Positions 1-9,930 are shown, numbered from the stretch's first letter. The stretch is DNA of 37,794 nt from Candidatus Olsenella pullicola (GCA_019117265.1 DXAB01000131.1:1-37794); one strand, 5' to 3'. Numbers and translations are program-made. The notes: generated by a model from the letters alone, not told the origin.

Positions 1-25
1 ACTGTCATGAACCTTTCATGACAGT
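1..25. promoter_or_regulatory. Perfect 11-bp inverted repeat at window edge
   Basis: ACTGTCATGAA at 1-11 is followed by CCT and by its exact reverse complement at 15-25. It may be an operator for the gene starting at 152 or a hairpin ending an upstream gene outside the window. No T-run follows it. Further TGTCA half-copies occur at about 32-45. The role is unknown. Confidence 0.5.
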
Positions 26-151
26 CGACCCTGTCACCTTTGTCATCAGCACCCGTATTACAAGCAGAAAGCTGCAAGCCAAGGCGCGCCCGCAGCGATC
101 TTGGCTCCGCCGTTGTGCGAGAATGACAGAAAAGCCGACGAAGGGGGCAGG

Positions 152-1063
152 ATGGCCGAGAAGAGCGCACGTCGAGAAGGTCGCGGACCCAGCCGAGCCG
201 AGCTGGCCCGGCGCCACGTCGAGGATATGGACCGGCGGTTTCCTGATGAGATCGCTGCAGCCGTTGCCTCGACGCGCATCTACGACGCGGCTCCGTCCAT
301 GCGGGTGACAGAGCCGTGCGTCCCGCAGGTGAGCGTGGTTGACGAGGACTCCGTTGCCGCGGTCCTCGCGCGCGGGCGCGGCCTGGCCTCTGCCTGCGAC
401 CTGGCCGTCCTTGACTTCGCCTCGTTCCTGTACCCCGGCGGCGGCTACGAGCGCGGCGCATGGGCGCAGGAGCAGGCGCTCTGCGCGGCGAGCTTCCTCT
501 ACAACGTGCTGCGCGAGAAGGGCGCCTGGTACGCGGAGAACCGTCGGCGCAATCTGAACTGTCACCTCTACCGCAACAGGGCGCTCGTGGTGCCGCGCGT
601 GCGCTTTGAGCGCGACGACTACCACTCCTACGCGGACGTGATCGTGGCGGCCGCGCCGGACGCGCGTCGCGCCCGCGAGGAGTACCACGTGGGGGAGGAC
701 GCGCTGCTTCGCGCCCTGCGCGACCGCATCCGGCTGGTCATGGCCATCGCGGACGACCTGGGACACAAGAAGCTCGTGCTCGGCGCCTTCGGCTGCGGCA
801 CCTTTGGCTGGGAGGCGGCCGCGGTGGCGGAGGCCTTTCGCATCGAGCTAGGGCGCGGGACGCATGCCGCGCGCGAGGTGGTCTTCGCGGTGCCCCGCGG
901 CCGCTTTGACGAGAACCTCGAGGTCTTCGAGCACGCGCTGGCCACGTTCCCCGAGGTCAACGATGCCCCGTACGTGAGTCGCGCCGAGCGCGCCGCCGCA
1001 GAGGCCGAGCGCTCCGTCGCGGATGACGCCGACGAGGACGAGGACTGGCGCCAGTACCTGTAG
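152..1063 (+). CDS. TIGR02452-type macrodomain protein (microbial PARG-like ADP-ribose glycohydrolase)
   Basis: Predicted 303-residue cytosolic protein of the TIGR02452 / microbial poly(ADP-ribose) glycohydrolase family, whose characterised relatives remove ADP-ribose from modified targets. The family signature is visible: a hydrophobic strand, then GGG at residues 96-98, then QEQ at 106-108, matching the GGG-x(6-8)-QE catalytic loop of PARG-type macrodomains. A second macrodomain strand, LVLGAFGCGTFG, lies near residue 210. The ATG at 152 was chosen because AAGGGGG lies a few bases upstream; the frame is open further upstream without such a site. The C-terminal end is very acidic (about the last 20 residues). 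The gene stands alone: no ADP-ribosyltransferase toxin or NAD-metabolism gene is adjacent, and the exporter gene ends 10 bp beyond it on the other strand. The family call is strong; the substrate is unknown. Confidence 0.8.
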   Translation: MAEKSARREGRGPSRAELARRHVEDMDRRFPDEIAAAVASTRIYDAAPSMRVTEPCVPQVSVVDEDSVAAVLARGRGLASACDLAVLDFASFLYPGGGYERGAWAQEQALCAASFLYNVLREKGAWYAENRRRNLNCHLYRNRALVVPRVRFERDDYHSYADVIVAAAPDARRAREEYHVGEDALLRALRDRIRLVMAIADDLGHKKLVLGAFGCGTFGWEAAAVAEAFRIELGRGTHAAREVVFAVPRGRFDENLEVFEHALATFPEVNDAPYVSRAERAAAEAERSVADDADEDEDWRQYL

Positions 1064-1072
1064 GCCCGCCGC

Positions 1073-2263
1073 CTAGGACCGGGCGCGGGCGCGCGCCAGC
1101 GCGGTCCCGGCCACCGCGATCGCCACGGCGAAGAGCGCCACGATCGCGGACTGTGCGAGCACGCTCGCCACGAGCTCCCCGGTGAGGCCGTCTGTCGCGT
1201 ACACCGCGCTCATGGCGTGGATGACCCACCAGATGGGGGTGAGCCGCGCCACGGCCGTCACCGCCGCGCCCATGCTCGCCTGCTGGACCCAGGTGCCGCC
1301 CAGGAACGTGAGCACCATCGAACCCATGTTGCCCGCCGCGTGAGCGAGGTCGCCGGTGGCCCCGAGGCCCCAGAGCAGGTAGCCGTACGCGGCCCCCACG
1401 CAGGCCAGGGCCAGGAGCGGCACCTGCGCGAGCAGCACGAGCCGCACGTCCGTGCCCGCCAGCGAGCCTGCGCACCAGAGCGTTCCGAGCACGCCCATCG
1501 CCGCCCAGACCGCGAGGCCCACGCCGAGGCAGGCGAGCGCGAGCTGGGTCCCGCGCGCCGTGTCGGAGACCGGGGCCGCGAGCAGGCGCGCCGTGACCGG
1601 CTGGTCGCGCCCGAGCGAGCGCAGCCCGCATGCGATGAGGATGGCCGTCCCGCCAAAGAGGGCGTAGGTCGAGAACTGCATGAAGACGAGGTAGTCCGTC
1701 GGCAGTGCCCCGGAGTCGCCCGACTCTATGACGCCCACCTCAAGACGGGCCCCCTCCGACGCCCGCGCCTCCTCGGCACAGGCCACGACCTGCTCGACGG
1801 AGAGCCCCGTTTCGGTGAGAAGCGCGTAGAGCTGCTGGGCATAGGCGCGCACCCGCTGGTCGGCGAGTGAGCCGCGCGCGTCGCTGTAGCTCACCACGCA
1901 CTCGAGCGCGGGCATCTCGGTGCCCTCGCGGGCCGCCGCCTCGAGGGCCTCCCCGTAGCCCGCAGGGATCACGAGCACGTAGTTGGCCAGGTCCTTGGCG
2001 GCGGCGTCCTGCAGCGCGTAGGTGGTGTCGGGCAGCTCCACGAGCTCGCCCGCCTCGGTGGCGTAGTCGGCCAGCGCCTCCGACACCGCGGAGCCGTCCC
2101 GGTCGATCACGGCGATGGTGGGTCGAGCGGCCTCGTATGAGCTCGACCCCGTGCCCACGTAGGACGCCATGAGCCAGCCAAAGGCCCCGAGCATGACCAC
2201 GTACAGGGCGAGAAGAGCGCGGTGACGCAGGACCACGCGCCCGGCGAGTCTAAAGAGCTGCAT
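1073..2263 (-). CDS. ABC-2 type transporter permease (second subunit)
   Basis: Integral membrane subunit, 396 residues, of an ABC-2 exporter. The layout is typical: one N-terminal membrane helix (about residues 14-34), a large extracytoplasmic domain (about 40-190), then a block of five or so hydrophobic helices (about 195-390). The ATG at 2263 follows GAGGAGG at normal spacing. It overlaps the end of the preceding permease gene by 14 bp, which implies translational coupling. With its sister permease it would form the heterodimeric channel driven by the ATPase encoded at 3445-4383. The substrate cannot be read from sequence; such three-gene sets export antibiotics, lipids or peptides. Its stop lies 9 bp from the end of the convergent macrodomain gene, with no terminator visible between. 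Confidence 0.85.
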   Translation of the reverse strand: MQLFRLAGRVVLRHRALLALYVVMLGAFGWLMASYVGTGSSSYEAARPTIAVIDRDGSAVSEALADYATEAGELVELPDTTYALQDAAAKDLANYVLVIPAGYGEALEAAAREGTEMPALECVVSYSDARGSLADQRVRAYAQQLYALLTETGLSVEQVVACAEEARASEGARLEVGVIESGDSGALPTDYLVFMQFSTYALFGGTAILIACGLRSLGRDQPVTARLLAAPVSDTARGTQLALACLGVGLAVWAAMGVLGTLWCAGSLAGTDVRLVLLAQVPLLALACVGAAYGYLLWGLGATGDLAHAAGNMGSMVLTFLGGTWVQQASMGAAVTAVARLTPIWWVIHAMSAVYATDGLTGELVASVLAQSAIVALFAVAIAVAGTALARARARS

Positions 2264-3434
2264 AGCGCTGCCTCCTCATGAAGAGCGCCGCCACGGCGAA
2301 GAGCACGGCGGAGATGGACAAGATCGTGCCCACGGACTGGGCGAACGGCGCGAGCGAGTCGTAGAACGCCAGGCGGTAGAAGGCCTCGCCGACCTGCACC
2401 GCCGGGTTTATCGCCTGCGCCCAGGGCAGGTGGAGGGAGAGCCAGTCAGCCAGGCGAAGCGACGGCTCGCCGAAGAGGCCCGCCGGAAGCGAGAGGCCCA
2501 TCGTGGCGACGGTGCAGATGACGTCCTTGGCGGACGTGGACAGGCGCGGGATCGAGCCGATGAAGGTGCCGATGGCGCAGCTCACGAGCGCGCACGCGGC
2601 GCAGGCGGCAACGGCCAGCCCCTCTCGGCCGCCAAAGGAGACGTCCGCGACGAGCCTGATGTAGACGAGCGCCACCACAAGGCAGACAAAGACCACGATC
2701 CACGCAGCGAGAAGGGCACTTGCGAGCTGGCGGACCGGGCCAACCGCGCCGAGCTGGCGCCGCGCGCCCTCCGGGGAGCCGTCCGCGCGCTTGGTGACCA
2801 CGAGCAGAAGCGCCACCTGCGCGCCCATGAGGCTCGAGAAGCCGAGCATCGCGTAGTAAAAGCGCGCGAACTCGCTCGACTCGGTGCGCAGGACGGAGAG
2901 GCGCACGCTCTCCACGTCGTCTCCGGCGAGGGCCTCGGCCAGGCGGGCGGCGTCGTCCGCGGAGGAGAGGGCCGCCGGGTCGGCCTCGGCCACTGTGGCC
3001 ATCGTCGCGGAGACCTGCAGGTAGCGCTCGAGCACGAGCTGCACCACCGCCTGGTCCACGGTCCCCGTGGAGCGGGCGGGCACCTCCATGCGCGGCGCGG
3101 CGTCCGCCGAGGCCACGACGTAGGCGCAGACCTCCTCGGCCTCCGCCCCCGCGGCGGCGCTGGCCTCGTCGGGGTAGGTCACGACCTCGAGGACCGCGTC
3201 CTCGCCGGAGGCGAGCTCGTCCAGCACGGCGGTGAGCTCGTCGGCCGCCGCCGAGCCGTCCGAGACCACGCCCACGCGCGCGGCGTGGGTCGCTCCCCCG
3301 GAGGCGTAGCCGTCGAACATGAACACGAAGACCGTGGCCAAGAGCAGCGGGAACAGCAGCACCCAGATGACCACGCCGCGGTTGCGCAGCGCCTGGGTGA
3401 GGTCAAAGCGCAGGAGCGAGAGCACGTCTGTCAC
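2250..3434 (-). CDS. ABC-2 type transporter permease (first subunit)
   Basis: Membrane protein of 394 residues with the same architecture as its downstream neighbour: one N-terminal helix (about residues 22-42), a long external domain, and a C-terminal bundle of helices (about 200-385). It starts with GTG at 3434; AGGGGG lies 6 bases upstream. The gap to the ATPase gene is 10 bp and the 3' end overlaps the next permease by 14 bp, so the three genes form one operon. The external domain is rich in Ala, Asp and Glu. The two permeases look like ancient paralogues with weak identity, as is common in heterodimeric ABC-2 exporters. The substrate is unknown. Confidence 0.85.
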   Translation of the reverse strand: MTDVLSLLRFDLTQALRNRGVVIWVLLFPLLLATVFVFMFDGYASGGATHAARVGVVSDGSAAADELTAVLDELASGEDAVLEVVTYPDEASAAAGAEAEEVCAYVVASADAAPRMEVPARSTGTVDQAVVQLVLERYLQVSATMATVAEADPAALSSADDAARLAEALAGDDVESVRLSVLRTESSEFARFYYAMLGFSSLMGAQVALLLVVTKRADGSPEGARRQLGAVGPVRQLASALLAAWIVVFVCLVVALVYIRLVADVSFGGREGLAVAACAACALVSCAIGTFIGSIPRLSTSAKDVICTVATMGLSLPAGLFGEPSLRLADWLSLHLPWAQAINPAVQVGEAFYRLAFYDSLAPFAQSVGTILSISAVLFAVAALFMRRQRYAAL

Positions 3435-3444
3435 GGCACACCCC

Positions 3445-4383
3445 CTAGTCGCGCAGCTCGCGGCCGCAGAGCTCGAGGAAGACGTCGTTCAGGGTGGGAG
3501 GCTCGCTCCAGACGCGCCCGCAGCTCATCCCGGTCGCGCGCAGCTCCTCGAGCACGTCCACGAGCGCGTGGGCGGCCGGCGCGCAGTCCACGCGCAGCTC
3601 GCCATTGGCGTAGGAGGCGCGCCTCACGCACGGTAGCGCCTCCAGGCGCGCGAGCGCCTCGGGGGCGAGGGGATCCGTCTGCGCCACGATCTTCTCGCCG
3701 GCGTCTATGAGGCGCTTGAGCTCGTCGCAGGTGCCCTGCGCGATGGCGCGCCCTGCGTCCATGATCATGACGCGCCCGCAGATCTGCTCGACCTCCTCCA
3801 TGTAGTGGCTCGTGTAGACCACGGTGGCGCCTGAGTCACGCAGGCGACAGATTCCGTCCAGGATGGCGTTTCTGCTCTGCGGGTCCACGGCCACGGTGGG
3901 CTCGTCGAGGAAGAGCAGCTCGGGCCGGTGCGCGATGCCGCAGGCGATGTTGAGCCTGCGCGCCAGGCCGCCCGAGAGCCTGCGCGGGCGCTTGGTTGCG
4001 TGCTCGGCTAGGCCCACGAAGTCGAGCGCCTCGTCCACCAGGCGGCGGCGCTCGCGGCGGTCGGGAACGTAGAGCGCGCAGAAGGCGTCCACGTTCTCGC
4101 GCACGGTGAGCTCGTCGAGCACGGCCACCTGCTGCGGGACCACGCCGATGCGCCGCTTGAGGTCGTGGCGGGAGGGCGCCATCGGCTCGCCGAAGAGCTC
4201 GATGGAGCCGCGGTCGTAGGTGAGCAGCTGCAGGATGCAGTTGATGGCCGTGGTCTTGCCGCAGCCGTTGGGGCCCAGAAGGCCGAAGATCTCCCCCTGT
4301 GCCACGGCGAGGTCGAGGTGGTCGAGCGCCAGCGTCTGACCGTAGCGCTTCACGAGCCCCTCCACGTGCACGATGTCGGTCAT
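3445..4383 (-). CDS. ABC transporter ATP-binding protein (DrrA/CcmA-like)
   Basis: The 312-residue ATPase that powers the two permeases. All expected motifs are present: Walker A GPNGCGKTT at 37-45, Q-loop glutamines at 84-85, signature LSGGL at 136-140, Walker B LLFLDE at 156-161, and the H-loop histidine at 193. A C-terminal extension of about 90 residues after the nucleotide-binding domain resembles the DrrA-type regulatory region. The ATG at 4383 is preceded by a strong AAGGAGGAG site. It is the first gene of the exporter operon and is divergent from a two-component system across a 139-bp gap with two palindromes. This arrangement often means that the kinase/regulator pair controls the exporter; that link is inferred. 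Confidence 0.9.
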   Translation of the reverse strand: MTDIVHVEGLVKRYGQTLALDHLDLAVAQGEIFGLLGPNGCGKTTAINCILQLLTYDRGSIELFGEPMAPSRHDLKRRIGVVPQQVAVLDELTVRENVDAFCALYVPDRRERRRLVDEALDFVGLAEHATKRPRRLSGGLARRLNIACGIAHRPELLFLDEPTVAVDPQSRNAILDGICRLRDSGATVVYTSHYMEEVEQICGRVMIMDAGRAIAQGTCDELKRLIDAGEKIVAQTDPLAPEALARLEALPCVRRASYANGELRVDCAPAAHALVDVLEELRATGMSCGRVWSEPPTLNDVFLELCGRELRD

Positions 4384-4440
4384 GTCTCCTCCTTATGCGG
4401 TCGGTGGCTCAAGTGTGCGTCGTCGGCCGTGCGCCCGGAA

Positions 4441-4487
4441 GTGACGTATGTCACGAGAAGGACGGGCGGTACGTGACAGATGTCACG
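4441..4487. promoter_or_regulatory. Two palindromic operators in the divergent exporter/two-component gap
   Basis: GTGACGTATGTCAC (4441-4454) and GTGACAGATGTCAC (4473-4486) share the arms GTGAC and GTCAC. The second extends to 7-bp arms (4472-4487). Their centres are 32 bp apart, about three helical turns, so they would lie on one face of the DNA. They sit just upstream of the kinase promoter, a position suited to a dimeric activator. The NarL-type regulator encoded at 5629 is the natural candidate ligand, by inference. Confidence 0.65.
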
Positions 4488-4522
4488 GGTGCCGCCTGGG
4501 GCGCGCCTGCTAGAATCCCCGC
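4488..4522 (+). promoter_or_regulatory. Kinase promoter with probable leaderless start
   Basis: A good -10 hexamer, TAGAAT, lies at 4511-4516. The kinase ATG begins only 7 bases after the hexamer ends, so transcription would start at or next to the A of the ATG. No Shine-Dalgarno sequence is present. No good -35 is seen, which fits activator dependence through the palindromes just upstream. Confidence 0.55.
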
Positions 4523-5644
4523 ATGGAAAGAATCGCCGACAAGTTTGTGGCGCTCGCGTGCTGCGCCGGCGCGCTTGCCCTTACGGGGACGGGCGCTGAC
4601 GTCGTGGGCTCGCTGCTCGCCTCAATTGCCTGCGCGTTTGCCCCCGAGCTGCTTCGCGGTCGCGCGCGGCTCGTGCCGACCCTCGCCTACGCGGCGCTTT
4701 CGCTCGCGGTGCCGGTGGCTGGCGCCTTCGTGGCGCCGGTCGCCTACGACCTGGCCGCCGGGCATCGCACCCGCTGGCTCGCCGTCGCGTGCGCGCTCCT
4801 GCCGCTTGCCGCTGCCTGGCGCGGCGAGCTCGTGGCGCCTGCGGCCCTCGTCGCGCTTCTCGCCGTGCTCGTGGCCTCGCTGCTTGCCGGGCGCACGAGC
4901 CGCATGCTGGGGCAGCGCGCGGAGAACCTCCGCGCGGCAGACGCCCTGCGCGAGCGCGAGCTGGCCCTCGAGGCGCGCAACCGCGACCTCATGGACGCGC
5001 AGGACTACGAGGTGCGCCTCGCCACGCTCTCCGAGCGGGCGCGCATCGCGCGCGAGATTCACGACAACGTGGGCCACCTGCTCACGCGGGCGGTCGTGCA
5101 GGCAGAGGCGCAGCGCGTGGTCCACGCCGGGCAGGAGTGCGAGAGGGGCTTCGCGGCGGTGGCGGGCACGCTGCGCGAGGCCCTCGATGAGGTGCGCGCG
5201 AGCGTGCACGACCTGCGCGACGATGGCTGCGACCTCTCCGTGCAGCTGCGCGCGGCGGCGGAGGCCGTCTGCGCGGACTCTGGCGTAGAGGTGAGCTGCC
5301 GGACGGAGGCGTCCGACGTGCCGCCGGCGGTGGCGAGCTGCCTTCTGGCAGTGGCTCGCGAGGCACTCTCAAACACGCTGCGCCACGCGCACGCTCGGCA
5401 CGTGAGCGTGGAGTTCGCGGAGCACCCGGGGATCTGGAGGCTGCGGGTGGCCGATGACGGAACTCCGGGCGCGGACGCGGGCCCGCCTCCTGCCCCGGGC
5501 TACCCGGGCATGGGGCTTGCCTCCATGGAGGAGCGGGTCCGTGCGCTTGGTGGCACCTTCCGGGCCGGTCCCGGGGAGCACGGGGGCTGGGTGGTCTTTG
5601 CCAGCGTGCCGAGGCGAGAGGAGCCGAGATGCGACTTGTCATAG
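4523..5644 (+). CDS. Sensor histidine kinase, NarX/DesK type (HisKA_3)
   Basis: Membrane sensor kinase of 373 residues. Residues 1-123 hold several hydrophobic helices with very short loops, so the signal is probably sensed in or near the membrane. A coiled linker follows (about 128-170), then the HisKA_3 dimerisation helix with the phospho-acceptor His180 in EIHDN. The ATPase domain shows the N-box with E280 and N284, DDGT at 311-314, and the GMGLASM lid region at 329-335. There is no ribosome site before the ATG; a -10 box lies 7 bases upstream, so the message is probably leaderless. The 3' end overlaps the response-regulator gene by 16 bp. It probably phosphorylates that regulator; the likely target is the divergent ABC exporter, by inference from position. 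Confidence 0.9.
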   Translation: MERIADKFVALACCAGALALTGTGADVVGSLLASIACAFAPELLRGRARLVPTLAYAALSLAVPVAGAFVAPVAYDLAAGHRTRWLAVACALLPLAAAWRGELVAPAALVALLAVLVASLLAGRTSRMLGQRAENLRAADALRERELALEARNRDLMDAQDYEVRLATLSERARIAREIHDNVGHLLTRAVVQAEAQRVVHAGQECERGFAAVAGTLREALDEVRASVHDLRDDGCDLSVQLRAAAEAVCADSGVEVSCRTEASDVPPAVASCLLAVAREALSNTLRHAHARHVSVEFAEHPGIWRLRVADDGTPGADAGPPPAPGYPGMGLASMEERVRALGGTFRAGPGEHGGWVVFASVPRREEPRCDLS

Positions 5645-6270
5645 CCGACGACGACGCAGTGGTGGCGTCGTCGCTCGAGATCGTGCTCGGAGCGCAGCCG
5701 GACATCGAGGTCGTGGGTTGCGCCTCCGACGGAGACGAGGTCGCGCGCCTGGCGGCCGAGCTCGCGCCCGACGTGGTCCTTCTTGACATCCAGATGCCGG
5801 GCACGGACGGCCTCGTGGCGGCGGAGCGGATTCTCGCGTGTCAGCACCCCCCGCGCGTGGTCTTCCTCACGACGTTCTCCGACGACGAGTACATCGTGCG
5901 CGCGCTCTCGCTCGGTGCCGCGGGCTATCTCATCAAGCAGGACGTGGGCGGGGTTGCGCCGGCCCTGCGCGCGGTCATGGCGGGGCGCAGCGTCCTGGAG
6001 GGCGAGGTCCTGGAGCGAGCCGTCTCCCTCGGTGCCCCCGCAGGTGGGGGAGACGCGTCGGAGCCTGACCTCGTTGCTATGTTCCCGCAGCTCACGGGGC
6101 GCGAGCGAGAGGTCGTGCGTCTCGTGGCGGAGGGTCTTGACAACCGCGAGGTGGCCGCGGCGGCCTACATGGGGGAGGGCACGGTGCGCAACCACATCAG
6201 CCAGATCCTCGCCAAGCTGGGGCTTCGCAACCGCACTCAGATAGCGGTGGCCTACTGGCGCGCCCTGTAG
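5629..6270 (+). CDS. Response regulator, NarL/FixJ family
   Basis: A 213-residue DNA-binding response regulator. The receiver domain (1-about 118) has the acidic cluster DDD at 7-9, phospho-acceptor Asp53 in LLDIQMPG, the conserved Thr at 81-82 and Lys103 in YLIKQD. The C-terminal LuxR-type helix-turn-helix spans about 154-210 with LTGREREVVRLVAEG and the recognition-helix region GTVRNHISQILAKL. Translation starts inside the kinase gene behind GAGGAG, indicating coupling. LuxR-type domains bind as dimers to short inverted repeats, so the paired GTGAC/GTCAC palindromes at 4441-4487 are the obvious candidate sites. Confidence 0.92.
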   Translation: MRLVIADDDAVVASSLEIVLGAQPDIEVVGCASDGDEVARLAAELAPDVVLLDIQMPGTDGLVAAERILACQHPPRVVFLTTFSDDEYIVRALSLGAAGYLIKQDVGGVAPALRAVMAGRSVLEGEVLERAVSLGAPAGGGDASEPDLVAMFPQLTGREREVVRLVAEGLDNREVAAAAYMGEGTVRNHISQILAKLGLRNRTQIAVAYWRAL

Positions 6271-6273
6271 GGA

Positions 6274-6315
6274 AATTGGGGACGTGCTATTTCTCTCAGA
6301 GAATTTGGGACAGGC
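6274..6315. repeat. Paired direct repeat with central palindrome
   Basis: AATTGGGGACGTGC (6274-6287) and AATTTGGGACAGGC (6302-6315) match at 11 of 14 positions in the same orientation. Between them lies the palindrome TTCTCT-C-AGAGAA (6291-6303). It resembles the short intergenic repeat units common in this bacterial class; that assignment is from memory of the style, not a search. Confidence 0.5.
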
Positions 6316-6445
6316 CGCCTCTCCCGGGGAGGAGGGCATGTCCACAGTCTGCGCGCCCTGGCGTAGGCCGCTGGTGACGCGGTGGGTGACGCTCGCGACG
6401 CCCGCAATGCCCGCGAGACTGCGACGCCCGCAGCGCTTAAGTAAA

Positions 6446-8280
<1,835 letters not shown>

Positions 8281-8299
8281 CGGTTGGAGGGGGGCTTGG

Positions 8300-9250
8300 G
8301 TGGACCTCGAGCGTGCGAGAGGGGAGTACCTGAACTACCTCGCCGTCGAGCGGGGCAGCTCGGAGAACACCATCGCGTCCTATGGCCGCGACCTCGCCCG
8401 CTACGTGGCCTGGCTCGTCGAGCGCGGCGTGAGCGACCCCGAGGACGTGACGCGTGAGCTCGTTGAGGCCCATATCGGGGCGCTCGTCGAGGTGGGCCTG
8501 GCCCCTGCCTCCGTGGAGCGCGCGGTCTCCGCGATCAAGGGCTTTCACCGCTTCTTGGTGACCGACGAGATCTGCTCCGCCTTTCCCACCTCAGACCTCC
8601 CGCTTCCCGCAAAGCCGTCGCACCTCCCGGACGTGATCTCGGTTGACGACGCCGAGCGCCTGCTCGACCAGCCGTTCCCCTCAACGCCCGCGGGCCTGCG
8701 CGACCACGCGATGCTCGAGGTCCTCTACGGCTGCGGCCTGCGCGTGAGCGAGCTCTGCGGCCTCGACCAGCGCGCCATCCAGCTCGAGGACGGCCTGCTG
8801 CGCGTCTTTGGCAAGGGCGAGAAGGAGCGCGTGGTGCCGGTGCTCGGCGCCGCGGCCGCGTCCCTGGAGGACTATCTCGACCGTGGCCGTGGCGCGCTCG
8901 TGGGACGCCGACCCTGCGACGCGGTATTCCTCAACGTGCGCGGCGGGCGCATATCGCGCCAGTCCGTGCACGCCATCGTCGAGAAGTACGGGCGTGTGGC
9001 GGGCATCAAGGGGCTTCACCCCCACACCTTGCGGCACAGCTTCGCGACGCACCTTCTCGAGGGCGGTGCCGACCTGCGCGTGGTCCAGGAGCTTCTCGGC
9101 CATGCAAACATCGCTACCACGCAGCTCTATACGCACGTCGACCGCAGCCACGTTCGCCGTGTCTACCTCGCTGCCCATCCCCGCGCTCATAAGCCGGGAA
9201 GTGGCCCTTGTCATGCGGGGCTAGACGCTGGCTGTCGCGAGCGCGTCTGA
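8300..9250 (+). CDS. xerD: Tyrosine recombinase XerD
   Basis: A 316-residue site-specific recombinase expected to resolve chromosome dimers at dif with a XerC partner that is not in this window. The N-terminal SAM-like core-binding domain covers about 1-90. All catalytic residues are visible: Arg148 (GLRVSE), Lys172 (GKGEKER), His242 and Arg245 (HTLRHSFATHLL), His268 (LLGHANI) and nucleophile Tyr277 (TTQLYTHV). The HTLRHSFATHLL region and the C-terminal HPRA favour XerD over XerC. It starts with GTG at 8300 behind GGAGGGGGG. The 3' end overlaps the end of the convergent lipoprotein gene by 30 bp, so no terminator lies between them. No phage or integron context is seen, so the housekeeping role is preferred. 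Confidence 0.92.
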   Translation: MDLERARGEYLNYLAVERGSSENTIASYGRDLARYVAWLVERGVSDPEDVTRELVEAHIGALVEVGLAPASVERAVSAIKGFHRFLVTDEICSAFPTSDLPLPAKPSHLPDVISVDDAERLLDQPFPSTPAGLRDHAMLEVLYGCGLRVSELCGLDQRAIQLEDGLLRVFGKGEKERVVPVLGAAAASLEDYLDRGRGALVGRRPCDAVFLNVRGGRISRQSVHAIVEKYGRVAGIKGLHPHTLRHSFATHLLEGGADLRVVQELLGHANIATTQLYTHVDRSHVRRVYLAAHPRAHKPGSGPCHAGLDAGCRERV

Positions 9251-9841
9251 CCAGATGTCGCGGCTGATGGTGAGCCCCTCGCCGGGCATGTCGGCGGCCG
9301 CGACCTCCACGCCGGTGTCGGCGTCCACGAAGGCGGCCCTGAAGCCCCAGTCCCCCTTCCCGTCAAAGAGCTGCAGGTAGCCACAGGCAATCATGATCAT
9401 GTAGAGGTCGACGGCGGCGTCGTTGTCGTCCGTGAAGCAGGGGCGTGCGGTGACGGTGATGGCCCGGAGGTCGTCGGACACCTCGACGGCGTCGGTACAG
9501 TCCCGCGCAATGAGCGACGCGGTCTGGTCCTCGAGCTCCTCCTCCCACTTCTCGACCTGCGCCTCGAGCTGTCTCGTCGTGAAGGTAAGGATGACGTCGT
9601 CGCCCTCGGCGACGGCGTCCAGCGCGTCCTCGCTCGCGCCGTCGGCGTACTGCTCGAGAACGTCCTCCTGCGAGAGGGCGCAGAGACGGAGGAACGACGC
9701 GGGGAAGCGCACGGAGACGGTCTGGTCCGCGGGCGCGGGCTCGGGCTCGGTGGGCGCGGGGTCGGCCGGCTCGCCGGAGCAGCTGCAGAGCGCGAAGAGA
9801 AGGGCGCCGGAGAGCGCGAGCAAGGTGCGTCGGGTGAGCAT
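9221..9841 (-). CDS. Putative secreted lipoprotein of unknown function
   Basis: A 206-residue protein that I do not recognise. It begins with a charged segment holding a twin arginine (TRRTLL), a hydrophobic stretch, and a lipobox-like LCSC, so it is probably exported and lipid-anchored near Cys21, possibly by the Tat route. A Pro/Glu-rich linker follows, then an acidic domain with a helical Glu-rich segment (about 100-120). The ATG at 9841 is preferred over one 36 bases upstream because GGGAGG stands at proper spacing before it and the signal peptide then begins at the N-terminus. It is divergent from the 806-residue membrane protein, and the two -10 boxes overlap, which suggests shared regulation. 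Its 3' end overlaps xerD by 30 bp. Confidence 0.7.
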   Translation of the reverse strand: MLTRRTLLALSGALLFALCSCSGEPADPAPTEPEPAPADQTVSVRFPASFLRLCALSQEDVLEQYADGASEDALDAVAEGDDVILTFTTRQLEAQVEKWEEELEDQTASLIARDCTDAVEVSDDLRAITVTARPCFTDDNDAAVDLYMIMIACGYLQLFDGKGDWGFRAAFVDADTGVEVAAADMPGEGLTISRDIWSDALATASV

Positions 9842-9886
9842 GAGGGACCTCCCGCGAGGGTCTGGGTGCTGAGGCATGGCAGCGTG

Positions 9887-9900
9887 ATGATAGAATCATA
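9887..9900. promoter_or_regulatory. Overlapping divergent -10 boxes with palindrome
   Basis: TAGAAT at 9891-9896 is a plus-strand -10 for the gene at 9931. The complement of 9895-9900 reads TATGAT, a minus-strand -10 for the lipoprotein gene. Both lie in or next to the palindrome ATGAT-AGA-ATCAT (9887-9899), which could serve as a shared operator. No good -35 is seen on either strand. Confidence 0.5.
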
Positions 9901-9930
9901 CGAGTTCAGGGCGCGAGAGGGGAGGGCGGC

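Noticed and set aside
8300..9250. Phage or integron integrase
   Set aside because: XerD-type motifs, housekeeping neighbours, and no attachment sites, phage genes or cassettes nearby.
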